A stretch of 64,000 nucleotides of DNA. Origin: Cytophaga sp. FL35 (GTDB taxonomy: Bacteria > Bacteroidota > Bacteroidia > Flavobacteriales > Flavobacteriaceae). A program made the translations under genes and the position numbers. This document shows, in pieces, positions 54,720-63,114 of the stretch (position 1 is its first letter; each line of letters opens with the position of its first letter). Location: positions 102,427-166,426 of the forward strand of contig NZ_JACSOH010000010.1 in NCBI RefSeq assembly GCF_014349235.1, read 5' to 3'. Below the pieces are notes generated by a model. The model made no database searches. It had not been told where the DNA came from and saw only the letters and a list, made by a program, of their open reading frames with translations.

Positions 54720-55583
54720 ATGTCCCATACCTTGACTCGATATTTTGTTTTCTTGGCCATGATTTTTTTCTTGGCTCGCAAGAGTACCTATGATGTAAAT
54801 TCATTATCGAGCATACAAACGGAGTTTCATGATGCATCTTCTAAAAAGGTATTGGTCGCGGCCCATAGAGGGGCTCACAAAGGCAATTTTGAAAATTCCA
54901 TTGCATCTACCCTCAAATGTATTGAACTAGGTGTCGATATCGTAGAAGTAGATGTTCGTACCACCAAAGACCGGCATTTAGTTTTAATGCACGACTCCAG
55001 TGTTGACAGAACGACCAATGGTTCTGGAAAAGTGGCAGATTTAACTCTTGCTGAAATCCGTAGCCTGCGTTTAAAAGACCCTGATGGAAACCTAAGTCAG
55101 GAGACGGTGCCTACTTTCAGAGAATTTTTAAGAGTAATAAAGGGAAATATTATGGTCGATATTGATATGAAGACCAACAATGTAGAAGGTATTGTAAAAG
55201 ATTTAAAAGCGACTCGTACATTGGGGGAAGTCTTTTATTTTGATAATGATTATGTTCAGTTGAATAGGGTGAAAGAGTTACACCCAGAGGCCCAGCTAAT
55301 GCCTCGAGCTTATGATTTACAGATGGTAGATTCGGCGCTTACACGATTTGCACCTCCCGTGGTCCATATCGATCATAAATTTTATTCCCAAGAAGTGGTA
55401 AACGTCATCAAAAGAAACCGAGCTAGAATCTGGATTAATACTTTGGGTGATTTAGATAAGGACATTGCCTCGTGAAATGGCCAAAAAGCGTTGGAACAGG
55501 CAATTGAATTTGGCGCCAATATTATACAGACCGATGAGCCTGGTATAGTGTTGCAACTTCTGAAAGAAAACGGATGGAGGTAA
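54720..55583 (+). pseudogene. GDPD gene interrupted by an in-frame TGA
   Basis: The first 251 codons encode an exported GDPD with all key residues: His49-Arg50 (AHRGAHKGNFENS), Glu76, Asp78 (IVEVDV) and His91 (LMHDSSVDRTT). A TGA at 55473-55475 stops the frame, yet the same frame continues for 35 more codons with clear GDPD C-terminal sequence (FGANIIQTDEPGIVLQLL) before TAA at 55581. The lost part includes the last barrel strand with the conserved TDxP motif, so the truncated product is probably inactive. A CGA-to-TGA or TGG-to-TGA change, or a sequencing error, would explain it. Confidence 0.8.
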
Positions 55584-55734
55584 AATTGCGTTAATTCCAT
55601 TTCATGCGTTGTAGTCGAAGCATTTTTACTAAATCACAATTGACATACTGAGTCTTAAAACTATCATCCGCGGTTTCAATTTTGCATCGCTATTTTGGTC
55701 ACATTTTAGTAAGCCTTATCACAGAAACTTCAAG

Positions 55735-56013
55735 TTAAGAAAGATGTTTAGTGTATATGTTGTAATTACTGTTCTCCATGCAAAATCCATATTTATTAAT
55801 ACCCGTGCCATCGTCAATTTAGTGTACGACCGAATTCTCCTCAAAAGTTTTTAAGGTACGGTATAAAGTGGTTCTATCGGCCTTTTCAAAAGAGTTTTCA
55901 ACGTCAGTTAGGGCCACGGCGGCTTTTTGATTTGCCAAATACCGAAAGACCAACATACGAATAGCTGTAGGCCTAATTCCTTTACTTTCTAAAAAATCTT
56001 CTATCTGTGCCAT
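55735..56013 (-). pseudogene. Fur-family regulator pseudogene
   Basis: Codons 1-64 encode the Fur winged-helix domain (LESKGIRPTAIRMLVFRYL and RTTLYRTLKTFEENSVVH). A TAA at 55819-55821 interrupts it. Beyond this stop the same frame still reads IDDGTGINKYGFCMEN, the expected continuation into the hinge and first Cys of Fur proteins, but then degenerates and stops again at 55735. The metal-binding and dimerisation domain is gone. The gene is therefore decayed rather than a short novel protein. Confidence 0.75.
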
Positions 56014-56113
56014 GTTCTTAAAAGAACTTTAGTCGTTTAACTATAATAAAGATAACATTTGTTGACGCGGGAAGGTAGTTTTGGAAATTGAAAAAGAAAA
56101 GACGGGAAAAGAA

Positions 56114-56141
56114 AAAACCCTTTCTAAAAAGAAAGGGTTTT
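56114..56141. terminator. Hairpin terminator (11-bp stem)
   Basis: AAAACCCTTTC, loop TAAAAA, GAAAGGGTTTT, perfect 11-base stem with A/T-rich flanks on both sides. It lies directly downstream (minus strand) of the tRNA-like 3' remnant, as is usual for a tRNA-gene terminator. Confidence 0.75.
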
Positions 56142-56142
56142 G

Positions 56143-56177
56143 CGGTGGTGACTTGGCTGGGGCTCGAACCCTCAGCT
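56143..56177 (-). other. tRNA- or tmRNA-3'-end-like remnant, possible attachment site
   Basis: On the minus strand the sequence reads GAGGGTTCGAGCCCCAG, then CCAAGTCACCACC. It has the GTTCGAGCC T-loop signature, a possible acceptor 3' strand and an ACCA end, followed by a terminator. No matching 5' half (GACTTGG...), D arm or anticodon arm is found upstream on the minus strand, so this is not an intact tRNA. The 3' ends of tRNA and tmRNA genes are common integration sites, and this one lies at the left edge of the accessory island. Confidence 0.35.
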
Positions 56178-56321
56178 TTCAGCTCCCTATATATCAGCAT
56201 CCTGCAAAAATTCGCGTCTCATGTTGACGATTTGTGAACTTTTTATGGTTGACCTTTCCTTCGCTCAATCAAATATAGATAAAGTGAGAAAAATGTGAAA
56301 TCTTATTTCCTAATCATTTCT

Positions 56322-56495
56322 TTTACTTACAAAAATAACAAAGGTTGCAAGGAAATCTACCAACGTATAACTGACGTGGAAAAAAGAAAAAAACTGGCTT
56401 TGGTTTCTGTATCGAACAAGTTGTTGAAACGGGCGTTTGCAATTGCAAAATCAAGGCCGCACAATGATGAGATTTATATATCAAAAATGACCTAG
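56322..56495 (+). mobile_element. IS110-family transposase C-terminal remnant
   Basis: An open frame (with ATG at 56295) encodes YKNNKGCKEIYQRI, then KRKKLALVSVSNKLLKRAFAIAKS. This is the typical end of the transposase_20 domain of IS110/IS116/IS902 transposases, in which ACKxxYxRL is followed by KKxALVAVxxKLL. The catalytic N-terminal DEDD domain is absent, so this is a dead fragment. It differs in base composition from the IS110 gene at the right edge (AT-rich here), so it is probably an older, separate insertion. Confidence 0.65.
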
Positions 56496-56507
56496 AGAAT
56501 TTGTCTA

Positions 56508-57212
56508 TTAACTCAGTCCATTGTTAGCTTCAGTTTGAATGTTTCGTGAATTCAGCAATATTCTTATGCTTACTAAGTGCGAATAAAGTACGATAGGTAC
56601 AATTACAGCAGGAAGCCAAACAAAAGGAAAGTAAGTTACACCAATATTGGGTTGGTCAAATGCTAATTGTTGAATTGGGGTGAGGGCACTCAAAACTGCT
56701 ATTGTCAAAACATTAATTAACAGTCCTAAACAAATCAAATTCCAGATTAAAAGGCCTCTTGTTCCTATCCATTTCTTCACAAATACTGTATAATAAATTA
56801 TTGGTGCTGAAATACCAGAAAGAATATCATAGTTATACCCCTCAAATGTCATTAAACCAGGTATAAGACCTTCTATAAAAATACAGTACAAAACGATTTC
56901 TACAGGAATTCTAATCGTATGTAACAAAGTCAGCCATCTTAAATTTTGCGCATTGCCAATCCTATTGTTTTTTGTGGATAAAAAATATACAATAGCGAAT
57001 AGGATACCCGGAGCCAAAAGAAAAATAAATCGTGGTGGTATGGTGTTTTGAACCCGGTAAAACCCCAAATATCCCAAGACTCCTACTACAGCCATCCAAA
57101 TGAGGATTGCTGAAAGATGCTTTCTACTTCTATGGGTTTGGTATAAACACCATAAAGTAATTAAGGTTGTACAAGTGAAGAATAGTGCGATTGAAGTAGA
57201 AATCTCTGCCAT
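56508..57212 (-). CDS. Polytopic membrane protein of unknown function (234 aa)
   Basis: Seven hydrophobic segments are visible over the 234 residues (for example IALFFTCTTLITLWCLYQ, FIFLLAPGILFAIVYFL, LIWNLICLGLLINVLTIAVL). I do not recognise a named family. It is encoded 73 bases downstream of a Crp/Fnr-type regulator on the same strand, a pairing seen elsewhere in Bacteroidota, suggesting that the regulator controls it. No signal for function. Confidence 0.7.
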   Translation of the reverse strand: MAEISTSIALFFTCTTLITLWCLYQTHRSRKHLSAILIWMAVVGVLGYLGFYRVQNTIPPRFIFLLAPGILFAIVYFLSTKNNRIGNAQNLRWLTLLHTIRIPVEIVLYCIFIEGLIPGLMTFEGYNYDILSGISAPIIYYTVFVKKWIGTRGLLIWNLICLGLLINVLTIAVLSALTPIQQLAFDQPNIGVTYFPFVWLPAVIVPIVLYSHLVSIRILLNSRNIQTEANNGLS

Positions 57213-57285
57213 GTCAATTAAACTTTAATACAAAGTTCTATAGGTGAGATTCAAATCTACTTGACAAAAGGCAAGAATTAAAAAT

Positions 57286-57861
57286 CTACATTTTTTTTCG
57301 CAGTCTGCTCAAAGTGCTATCGGTAACCCCTAAATAAGAAGCAATGAACTTTAGAGGCGCATATTGCAGTATTTGGGGTTTTGTCCTTAAAAGATTTTGA
57401 TATCTCTCTTTAGCTGTTCGATTTATCATTCCATAATTTCTGATTTGAGAAGCCATGAATTCTTTCACCAAAATGGCTCTGCCGAAATCCCTGAATGCCG
57501 GTTTATCGTGAAATAACCTATTTAATTCTGCGTACGAAATTCTAAACCCTTTACAATTTGTTATAGCTTGAATATAAGCTTCTGATCGAACCCGATTAAA
57601 GAATGAAGTGATTTCAAATACAATATTGTTTTCTGTAAAGAAGTCTATGGTAATTTCTTCACCTTTCAGATTAAAGAGAAAAGTTCGCATTAATCCACTT
57701 TCCAGGTAGAAGTAATCATCACTAACTTCATTTTCCCTTAGCAAATAGTCTTTAACCTCTATTTCAATTGGATGGAATGTGTTTGCAATTTGGTCAGCAT
57801 CATCTTTTGAAATTTCGACTACACTTAAAATGAAGTTTACTAGCGACTCTCTATTGTTCAT
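57286..57861 (-). CDS. Crp/Fnr-family transcriptional regulator
   Basis: A 191-residue protein with a cyclic-nucleotide-binding fold (about residues 25-115, LRENEVSDDYFYLESGLMR and GEEITIDFF) and a C-terminal winged-helix region (KERYQNLLRTKPQILQYAPLKFIASYLGVTDSTLSRLRKKM in parts). The HTH end SYLGVTDSTLSRLR matches the recognition helix of the family. No Fnr-type Cys cluster, so an oxygen-sensing Fe-S centre is unlikely. It probably controls the adjacent membrane protein gene. Confidence 0.85.
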   Translation of the reverse strand: MNNRESLVNFILSVVEISKDDADQIANTFHPIEIEVKDYLLRENEVSDDYFYLESGLMRTFLFNLKGEEITIDFFTENNIVFEITSFFNRVRSEAYIQAITNCKGFRISYAELNRLFHDKPAFRDFGRAILVKEFMASQIRNYGMINRTAKERYQNLLRTKPQILQYAPLKFIASYLGVTDSTLSRLRKKM

Positions 57862-58004
57862 TTGTCAAATTGCAGGTAAAGGTATCGACTACGAGTATTT
57901 GCTTGGGTTAGCACTAACTTTTGAAAGTACACACCAACTGAAAATCCACAGGAATTTCTAAATAGCGATTAATGTACCATTACTAATAGTAATTGTTTAC
58001 CACG

Positions 58005-59180
58005 TTATTTTTTTATTCGATTGTACTTTTTTAGTGTTTCAATCAGCAATTCGTGAGGAATAGCATAAGCTTTATTTCCATTGATTCCTTCCATTGTTTC
58101 GGCAGCTACCATTGCATTTATAATTGCTTCTTCAACTGCTTGGACCGTAGCTTCAAAAACTGGCATCAATAAATCATTTGACATAGTTTCGACCGACGTC
58201 ATTTCATCGCGATTAAATGCTTTTTCATTTGCAGTTGAAAATGCTAAAAATATGTCTCCAGAACCATTACTTCCTCGTCCACCAACAATACCAACGCCAA
58301 AAGGTATTCTTTGAGCGATTCTTTTTAATTGATGTGGTAATAAAGGAACATCGGTTGCAACAATTACTATGATAGAACCATCACCTTCTTGTCTTCTAGA
58401 TTTTGGTGGTGCATTATATTCATAATTCAAAGTATCTTTTAGCTCAATACCTACCGGTACACCAGCTATTGACAAGTTTCTTTTAGCTCCAAAATTCGAT
58501 TGAACAATTGCTCCGACAGTAAAAGTTGAATCCTTGATCTTGAAAACTCTTGATGATGTTCCTGTACCGCCTTTAAAACCCAAGCACATCATACCTGTTG
58601 CTCCACCAACATTTCCTTCAGCTATTTTTCCACTTGAGGAGTTCTCTATAGCCTCTAAAACGTGCTTTTCTTTTACGTGAAAACCATAAATATCATTCAG
58701 AAATCCATCGTATGTTTCAGCTACGACTGGATAGGTATACCACCAGTTCTCTCCGCTATACCAATCTGTATCAACAAACCATTTCAATACGGCTTGTCTA
58801 ACTTCACCAACACTATTGGTGTTGGTTATCATTATTGGCGTTTCAAGAAAACCTGATTCAGTCACCCAAGTTGTACCTGTCATCTCCCCATTTCCGTTTA
58901 GACTATACCAGTTGGCGTAAACTGGACTAAATTTTTTGGCTTTTCCTCTTGGAAATATAGCAGTAACTCCAGTTCTTATAGGCCCCTTGCCTAAAACATT
59001 TTCTCCTTTTCCAGAAATAATTGTGCTGTATCCAACCTCTACACCTTTAACATCCGTTATAGCATTAAATTCGCCAGTAGAACCAACAAATGGAACTCCT
59101 AAATCTCTAGCTCTTGGTTTTTGGGAATAAGATTGTAAACAAACAAGCGACAACAATGAAACTATAAATACCCTTTTCAT
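58005..59180 (-). CDS. P1-family (S58, DmpA-like) aminopeptidase, exported
   Basis: A 391-residue protein with a signal peptide (1-19, ending SYSQ). Peptidase S58 features are RARDLGVPFVGSTGEFNAITDV near the mature N-terminus, GNVGGATGMMCLGFKGGTGTSSRVF around the autocatalytic Gly/Ser cleavage site, and GDGSIIVIVATDVPLL downstream. DmpA-type enzymes self-process into two chains and act as L-aminopeptidase/D-esterase or beta-aminopeptidases. The gene starts 21 bases left of attC-like site A and would be the leftmost cassette of the array, although no matching terminal site is found to its left. Confidence 0.85.
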   Translation of the reverse strand: MKRVFIVSLLSLVCLQSYSQKPRARDLGVPFVGSTGEFNAITDVKGVEVGYSTIISGKGENVLGKGPIRTGVTAIFPRGKAKKFSPVYANWYSLNGNGEMTGTTWVTESGFLETPIMITNTNSVGEVRQAVLKWFVDTDWYSGENWWYTYPVVAETYDGFLNDIYGFHVKEKHVLEAIENSSSGKIAEGNVGGATGMMCLGFKGGTGTSSRVFKIKDSTFTVGAIVQSNFGAKRNLSIAGVPVGIELKDTLNYEYNAPPKSRRQEGDGSIIVIVATDVPLLPHQLKRIAQRIPFGVGIVGGRGSNGSGDIFLAFSTANEKAFNRDEMTSVETMSNDLLMPVFEATVQAVEEAIINAMVAAETMEGINGNKAYAIPHELLIETLKKYNRIKK

Positions 59181-59200
59181 TTTGGTTGGTTTTTATGGTG

Positions 59201-59331
59201 GCACAACGGTTTAACTATGAGCAGGCGGTCTTTAAAAACATTTTCCCGTCGGATTTTACCGAATTCAGTTAAGGGCTCTAAATTTTGTTTTATAACTGTC
59301 CACCCGCTTGCTTATAGTTTATGTTATAGGC
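59201..59331 (-). repeat. attC-like palindrome A
   Basis: A 131-base imperfect palindrome between the P1 peptidase and beta-lactamase-fold genes. On the plus strand it opens GCACAACGGTTTAACTATGA and closes CTTATAGTTTATGTTATAGG (then C). Inner arms GCAGGCGG and CCGCTTGC pair with a few mismatches. The right end GTTATAGGC is the exact complement of the left end of site B (GCCTATAAC), which marks both ends of the intervening cassette. Confidence 0.65.
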
Positions 59332-59347
59332 TGTTTAGTTAATAGTA

Positions 59348-60535
59348 TTAATTGGCTATTTTCTGAGCGTATTTTTCTAAGATCTTAAGAAAGCTACTCC
59401 TATCATCAAGGTATATGTTAGCCATGAAAATAATTCCAGTATTCTCATTAAAAAGTATATTTGTGCTTACTCCAGGGTCATCACCATCATGCCCGATATA
59501 TCCACTGGGATAAATATTCCAGAATACTCCCTTATTTCTGTAAGCTAAATTTGAGTTATCCGGTGTATTTTCAGTAGAAAATTTAGGGCTAATCATTTCC
59601 TCAAAAGATTCTTTGCTCAATAAGTTAGACTGCCCATTTACTCCATGAATCATTTCAGAAATATACTTGCTTAAATCTGATGCAGAAGCTCTTAGTCCTC
59701 CATCTGGATAAGTGGTAAGGGAATAAAATGGAAATGACACCTCTCTGCTATGATATGGAATTGCATGGTGACCGCTAGGAATTTCATTTAAGAACCATGA
59801 GGAATTATCCATTTTAAGCGGCTTTAATACATATTTTTGAGTGAAATCCGAAAATGATAAGCCAGACTTTATTTCAATTAGGTAAGCTGCCAATGCAGAA
59901 GCAATATTGCTGTAGTTATATCTTTTACCAGGTTTGCTATCAAAAAAATTGTCTTCACGGTATGAAAGCCCTTCTTTACTTAAATAGCTTTTCAAAAATG
60001 TAGAAAGTGTTGAGTCACGTAACCCCCCAGTATATCCTAATTCGTTCAACACCGCTATAGCTTTATTGTCTGTAGAATCAGTTTTAATGAATCTATATGA
60101 TTTATGATATATACTGTCATTGTCAATGATACTAGAAGTGTGAGTAGTTAAGTCTTTTACTTTGATAATTTCATTAGGGAAAAATGGATTTACAACTTTA
60201 AAAGGCAGTATATCATTGATATTTGATTCCAAGGTAAAGTACTTCAAATCTATTGCTTTCATTAATGCAACTGCAACGAATGTTTTACTGACAGAACCAA
60301 TATTTTCAATTGTTTCTGCTGTAAAGGGTTGATGCCTTTCAATATTTGAATATCCAAATCCCTTCTGGTATAAAATATTATCATTACCAAGTATCATTAC
60401 GTACATCCCCGGAATGTTGAATTGCTCATATAAATTAGTTAATTCCATATCCAAACTGTCTTTATAATTTTGTGCAAAGATTTTAGATATGGAAATAAAT
60501 CCAATTAGGATGGTTATTAAAAAAAGCTTTTTCAT
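59348..60535 (-). CDS. Serine beta-lactamase-fold hydrolase (class C/DD-peptidase-like)
   Basis: A 395-residue exported protein (signal peptide 1-22, ending IFAQ). The catalytic motifs are S81-V-S-K84 (NIGSVSKTFVAV), a Tyr-x-Asn type motif in RYNYSNIASA (near residue 207) and a late GHDGDDPG segment in the position of the KTG-like box. The family includes class C beta-lactamases, DD-peptidases and esterases; the residues do not tell which. It is a single-gene cassette between attC-like sites A and B. Confidence 0.85.
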   Translation of the reverse strand: MKKLFLITILIGFISISKIFAQNYKDSLDMELTNLYEQFNIPGMYVMILGNDNILYQKGFGYSNIERHQPFTAETIENIGSVSKTFVAVALMKAIDLKYFTLESNINDILPFKVVNPFFPNEIIKVKDLTTHTSSIIDNDSIYHKSYRFIKTDSTDNKAIAVLNELGYTGGLRDSTLSTFLKSYLSKEGLSYREDNFFDSKPGKRYNYSNIASALAAYLIEIKSGLSFSDFTQKYVLKPLKMDNSSWFLNEIPSGHHAIPYHSREVSFPFYSLTTYPDGGLRASASDLSKYISEMIHGVNGQSNLLSKESFEEMISPKFSTENTPDNSNLAYRNKGVFWNIYPSGYIGHDGDDPGVSTNILFNENTGIIFMANIYLDDRSSFLKILEKYAQKIAN

Positions 60536-60551
60536 ATTCCGTATTTCAATA

Positions 60552-60682
60552 GCCTATAACGGTCTATGTATGAGCAGTTTCGGTTTTTAGTACGGGATTT
60601 GTCTTTGGGTATTGCCGATAATCGATTGCGGGATTTTCCGGCAGGGAAGTCCGCCAGCAATTGATTATACATTTTGTTAGGC
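60552..60682 (-). repeat. attC-like palindrome B
   Basis: A 131-base imperfect palindrome. The left end is GCCTATAACGGTCTATGTAT and the right end is ATTATACATTTTGTTAGGC. On the minus strand GCCTAAC is a perfect RYYYAAC core and is followed by AAAATGTAT, as AACAA follows in classical attC sites. The right end, extended as GTTAGGCAC, is the complement of the left end of site C. Confidence 0.7.
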
Positions 60683-60691
60683 ACAGTTATT

Positions 60692-61300
60692 TTAATTCAG
60701 ATTTGTCCGTTTTATCAATTGTTCAAAATCCTCGTTCTGTTGGTTTACTACTAAGAAGTCGAACGTTTTTAACTTTGATGAAATCAGGAATTGAGTTTGA
60801 AAGCCGACAATTCCATCTATTTCGCTACGATATTTTATTTTTACGATGTCGGCTTTGTTAGTTTGCATAAACTTGTTTTCAAGTCGTTTATAGTCCGCTC
60901 CGATTGCTCCCCATTCCTGTCCGATTCTCTCGCTCAACATTCCCATATATTGGTTTGCGATTTCTTTGTCTAGCGGAACATATTCACCTTTTCTAATCCA
61001 AATGTAGTTTGCGTAATTACCTTTTTCTGCAAACACGGCAAATCCGTATGGTGCCGTTTTTAAATTGTCGATTCCCTTATTGATTTGGTCTTTCAATTTT
61101 GGAACTTGAACTGTCTTCAACAAATTTTCCCTAAGTCCTTCTGGTGTTGTCCTTTCGTACGTTTTAGGGAGAAGAATGTACCCATCAAGAAAGTCTATAT
61201 GATGCTCGTTAAAATTTTTGGCTTCAAAACCGTCCGAACTTTTTTTTGGGTTATTGCAACAAATAAAAACTAAAAGGGTGAGAATTAATGTGTACTTCAT
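60692..61300 (-). CDS. Hypothetical lipoprotein (cassette gene)
   Basis: A 202-residue protein starting at ATG 61300 with a lipoprotein signal (LILTLLVFICC). The frame is open 58 codons further upstream, but that stretch is the translated palindrome C and the internal start with its signal peptide is clearly the real one. No family recognised. The mature part has LDGYILLPKTYERTTPEG and later FLISSKLKTFDFLVVNQQ, suggesting a small alpha/beta fold. The cassette gene lies between attC-like sites B and C. Confidence 0.7.
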   Translation of the reverse strand: MKYTLILTLLVFICCNNPKKSSDGFEAKNFNEHHIDFLDGYILLPKTYERTTPEGLRENLLKTVQVPKLKDQINKGIDNLKTAPYGFAVFAEKGNYANYIWIRKGEYVPLDKEIANQYMGMLSERIGQEWGAIGADYKRLENKFMQTNKADIVKIKYRSEIDGIVGFQTQFLISSKLKTFDFLVVNQQNEDFEQLIKRTNLN

Positions 61301-61317
61301 TGATTGGTTGTAGTTGT

Positions 61318-61517
61318 GCCTAACGGTTGGGCTATGCGCAGTGCGGGGCTGGCAAGCAACTGCCTTTCCGTCACGCGAAAGCAAAAATCTTTTTGTTTTG
61401 GTTTTATCTTGTCCCGCGTAAAAGCAAAATCCAAAAGATTTTGCGGTGCTCGAAAACACGCTCAAGCCCTTCAAATAGGCACTTACGCCCGCATTGCGTA
61501 TAGCCGTTGTTACCTGC
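61318..61517 (-). repeat. attC-like palindrome C
   Basis: A 200-base palindrome, the longest in the array. The left arm GGCTATGCGCAGTGCGGG pairs with CCCGCATTGCGTATAGCC (16 of 18 as Watson-Crick pairs, the remaining two as G-T wobbles). On the plus strand the ends are GCCTAACGG and GTTACCTGC. The latter is the exact complement of GCAGGTAAC at the left end of site D. A second pair of repeats occurs in the loop region (GCAAAATC/GATTTTGC type). Confidence 0.72.
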
Positions 61518-61524
61518 TGGCTTT

Positions 61525-62940
61525 TTAAGTTCTCAAATCCTCTAACAATTCAATTCTATTGATAAAATGCGACAGTTCCAAATCTCCTATTCCACGCCCT
61601 CTGTTAATACTCCCTAAGATGTGCATAAAATCATTTTTAGAATCTTCCTTGAATATTGAATCAATTAATGATTTGTTCTCGCCGGTCTCCTTATCTCTCT
61701 CATAAAGGGGTTTCCGATGATATCTCTCCTGATAATAATTGTTATAAGCATTTAATAAGTATACTTCAAGATACATTAGTAGTCTTTCGGTTTGTTCATT
61801 GATTTGAACTTTAATAATTTTCAGTAATTCTTCCTGAACCTCTTTAATACTTAAGCTTTTGCTTTTCATGTTTTCATAGAAGCTGTTATGTCTCACTTTA
61901 ATAAAAGTTAAAAGCAAAAAGATATGCGGAACAACATAACTGTTGAAATCGAAACTACGAAGGGCTAGACGGGAATGGGCAAAAATTTTTTCTTGTTGTC
62001 TTAACGAAACTTTTGAGTTAGTAAAAAGTAATTTACAAGTCTCCAAAAAGTCAGATCTGTCCGCTTGTACTTCTCGATATTTGAGCCTTTCTGATGATTT
62101 GAAGAAATCGTCAAATTTGAAATATTCGTAAAGGTACTTGTAGAATGTTTCTTCATTCGGTTCTGGTATTGAATATTCTATATCAAGAAACCTTCTCAAA
62201 TATTCATCAGCGTCTAGGTCGGCACTACCATATACTCCTTTCACCGCGTTCCCAAGCTGCTCTTTATCAATAGACAGGATAAAAATGATATTTGGAACCG
62301 AAAAGAAATGTTTTATTTGCTCCAATATCGAAACTGCATAATTAGGTCTGCATCTATCGAGTTCGTCGATAATAAAAATAAGAGGTTTCCCCTCATTAGT
62401 GTTGGCTATAAATTCTGATAGGCTATTTTTAAAATCCGAAATACTCTTTTTCTTTTTTTCGTATTCGTTAACCTCATTCTCGAATACAGCTGATAGGCCC
62501 TCTGTTACTCCAACAATTGCCTCTTTAACACCATCTGTATTAATGTATCTGTCGGCAATAGCTTTGGCAATTATAGGCGCAATATGTTTGGTTAGAGTGG
62601 ATGCTTTTCTTAAGGTTTTTTTGAATTCAGGTTTAGTCTCTTTTGTTGTCAGCGTTTTTAGTTCGCCCATTAGCGCGGTTAATGGATTATTTTCAAAATC
62701 ATTTTCCCATGCATTAAAGTATAGTGTTTCATATTCTCTATTTCTTAAGTCCTGTTCCCACATTTTTACAAAGGTGGTTTTTCCTGTTCCCCATTTATTA
62801 TTAATCGCAAGAACAAAACCGTAAGGGTAAGACTTAATAATGTTGGTTAGAACATTCGAGTATTTTTGCCTGTCTAGCTTGCAATTAGCAAAAGGATTGT
62901 CTTCATCTATTTCTAGTTCGTAGTGCTTAAGATTCATCAA
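61525..62940 (-). CDS. KAP-family P-loop NTPase
   Basis: A 471-residue protein with Walker A at residues 47-56 (NNKWGTGKTT) and Walker B near 187-196 (FIIDELDRCRP), both in the form typical of KAP NTPases. SIDKEQLGNAVKGVYG and the downstream FLDIEYSIPEPNE are also usual for the family. There is a hydrophobic stretch (LTKHIAPIIAKAIAD) but no convincing pair of transmembrane helices, so it may be a soluble member. KAP proteins occur in anti-phage and plasmid-linked gene sets, and some are membrane-associated; a defence role here is inference from cassette context. The gene lies between attC-like sites C and D. Confidence 0.85.
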   Translation of the reverse strand: MMNLKHYELEIDEDNPFANCKLDRQKYSNVLTNIIKSYPYGFVLAINNKWGTGKTTFVKMWEQDLRNREYETLYFNAWENDFENNPLTALMGELKTLTTKETKPEFKKTLRKASTLTKHIAPIIAKAIADRYINTDGVKEAIVGVTEGLSAVFENEVNEYEKKKKSISDFKNSLSEFIANTNEGKPLIFIIDELDRCRPNYAVSILEQIKHFFSVPNIIFILSIDKEQLGNAVKGVYGSADLDADEYLRRFLDIEYSIPEPNEETFYKYLYEYFKFDDFFKSSERLKYREVQADRSDFLETCKLLFTNSKVSLRQQEKIFAHSRLALRSFDFNSYVVPHIFLLLTFIKVRHNSFYENMKSKSLSIKEVQEELLKIIKVQINEQTERLLMYLEVYLLNAYNNYYQERYHRKPLYERDKETGENKSLIDSIFKEDSKNDFMHILGSINRGRGIGDLELSHFINRIELLEDLRT

Positions 62941-62972
62941 AAAAATTTGAATTAATGTATTTTGTTCAGCTT

Positions 62973-63106
62973 GCAGGTAACGGCTCGTGTATGATTAATT
63001 GCGGACTTTTCCAACGGAAAATGTCCGCCTGGTAATAAAGATAATTGATTGCAGGAATTTCCAATTGGAAATTCCGACCGCAATTAATTATACAATTTGT
63101 TAGCGG
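62973..63106 (-). repeat. attC-like palindrome D
   Basis: A 134-base palindrome whose arms GTATGATTAATTGCGG and CCGCAATTAATTATAC differ at one base in 16. Inner secondary hairpins are present (GGACTTTTCC..., GGAATTTCCAATTGGAAATTCC). The plus-strand ends are GCAGGTAACGG and TTTGTTAGCGG. The right end GTTAGC matches the complement of the left end of site E over six bases. Confidence 0.72.
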
Positions 63107-63114
63107 TTCGGTTT

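Noticed and set aside
56018..56200. 60-codon frame on the minus strand upstream of the Fur pseudogene
   Set aside because: It reads through the terminator hairpin and the tRNA-like remnant, so it is not a plausible protein.
57872..57914. A short stretch upstream of the Crp-type gene resembling an attC-like left arm (GCAGGTAAAGG ... GTTAGCAC)
   Set aside because: It lacks the AAC core (AAA instead), the two ends do not match the 3' side of the Crp or membrane-protein genes, and no inner palindrome is present. It may be a decayed site but cannot be supported.
61301..61474. Extended N-terminus of the cassette lipoprotein (58 extra codons)
   Set aside because: This stretch is the translated palindrome C; the internal ATG at 61300 has a proper lipoprotein signal.
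62399..62824. 141-codon plus-strand frame inside the KAP gene
   Set aside because: Antisense to conserved Walker A and B regions; a shadow frame.
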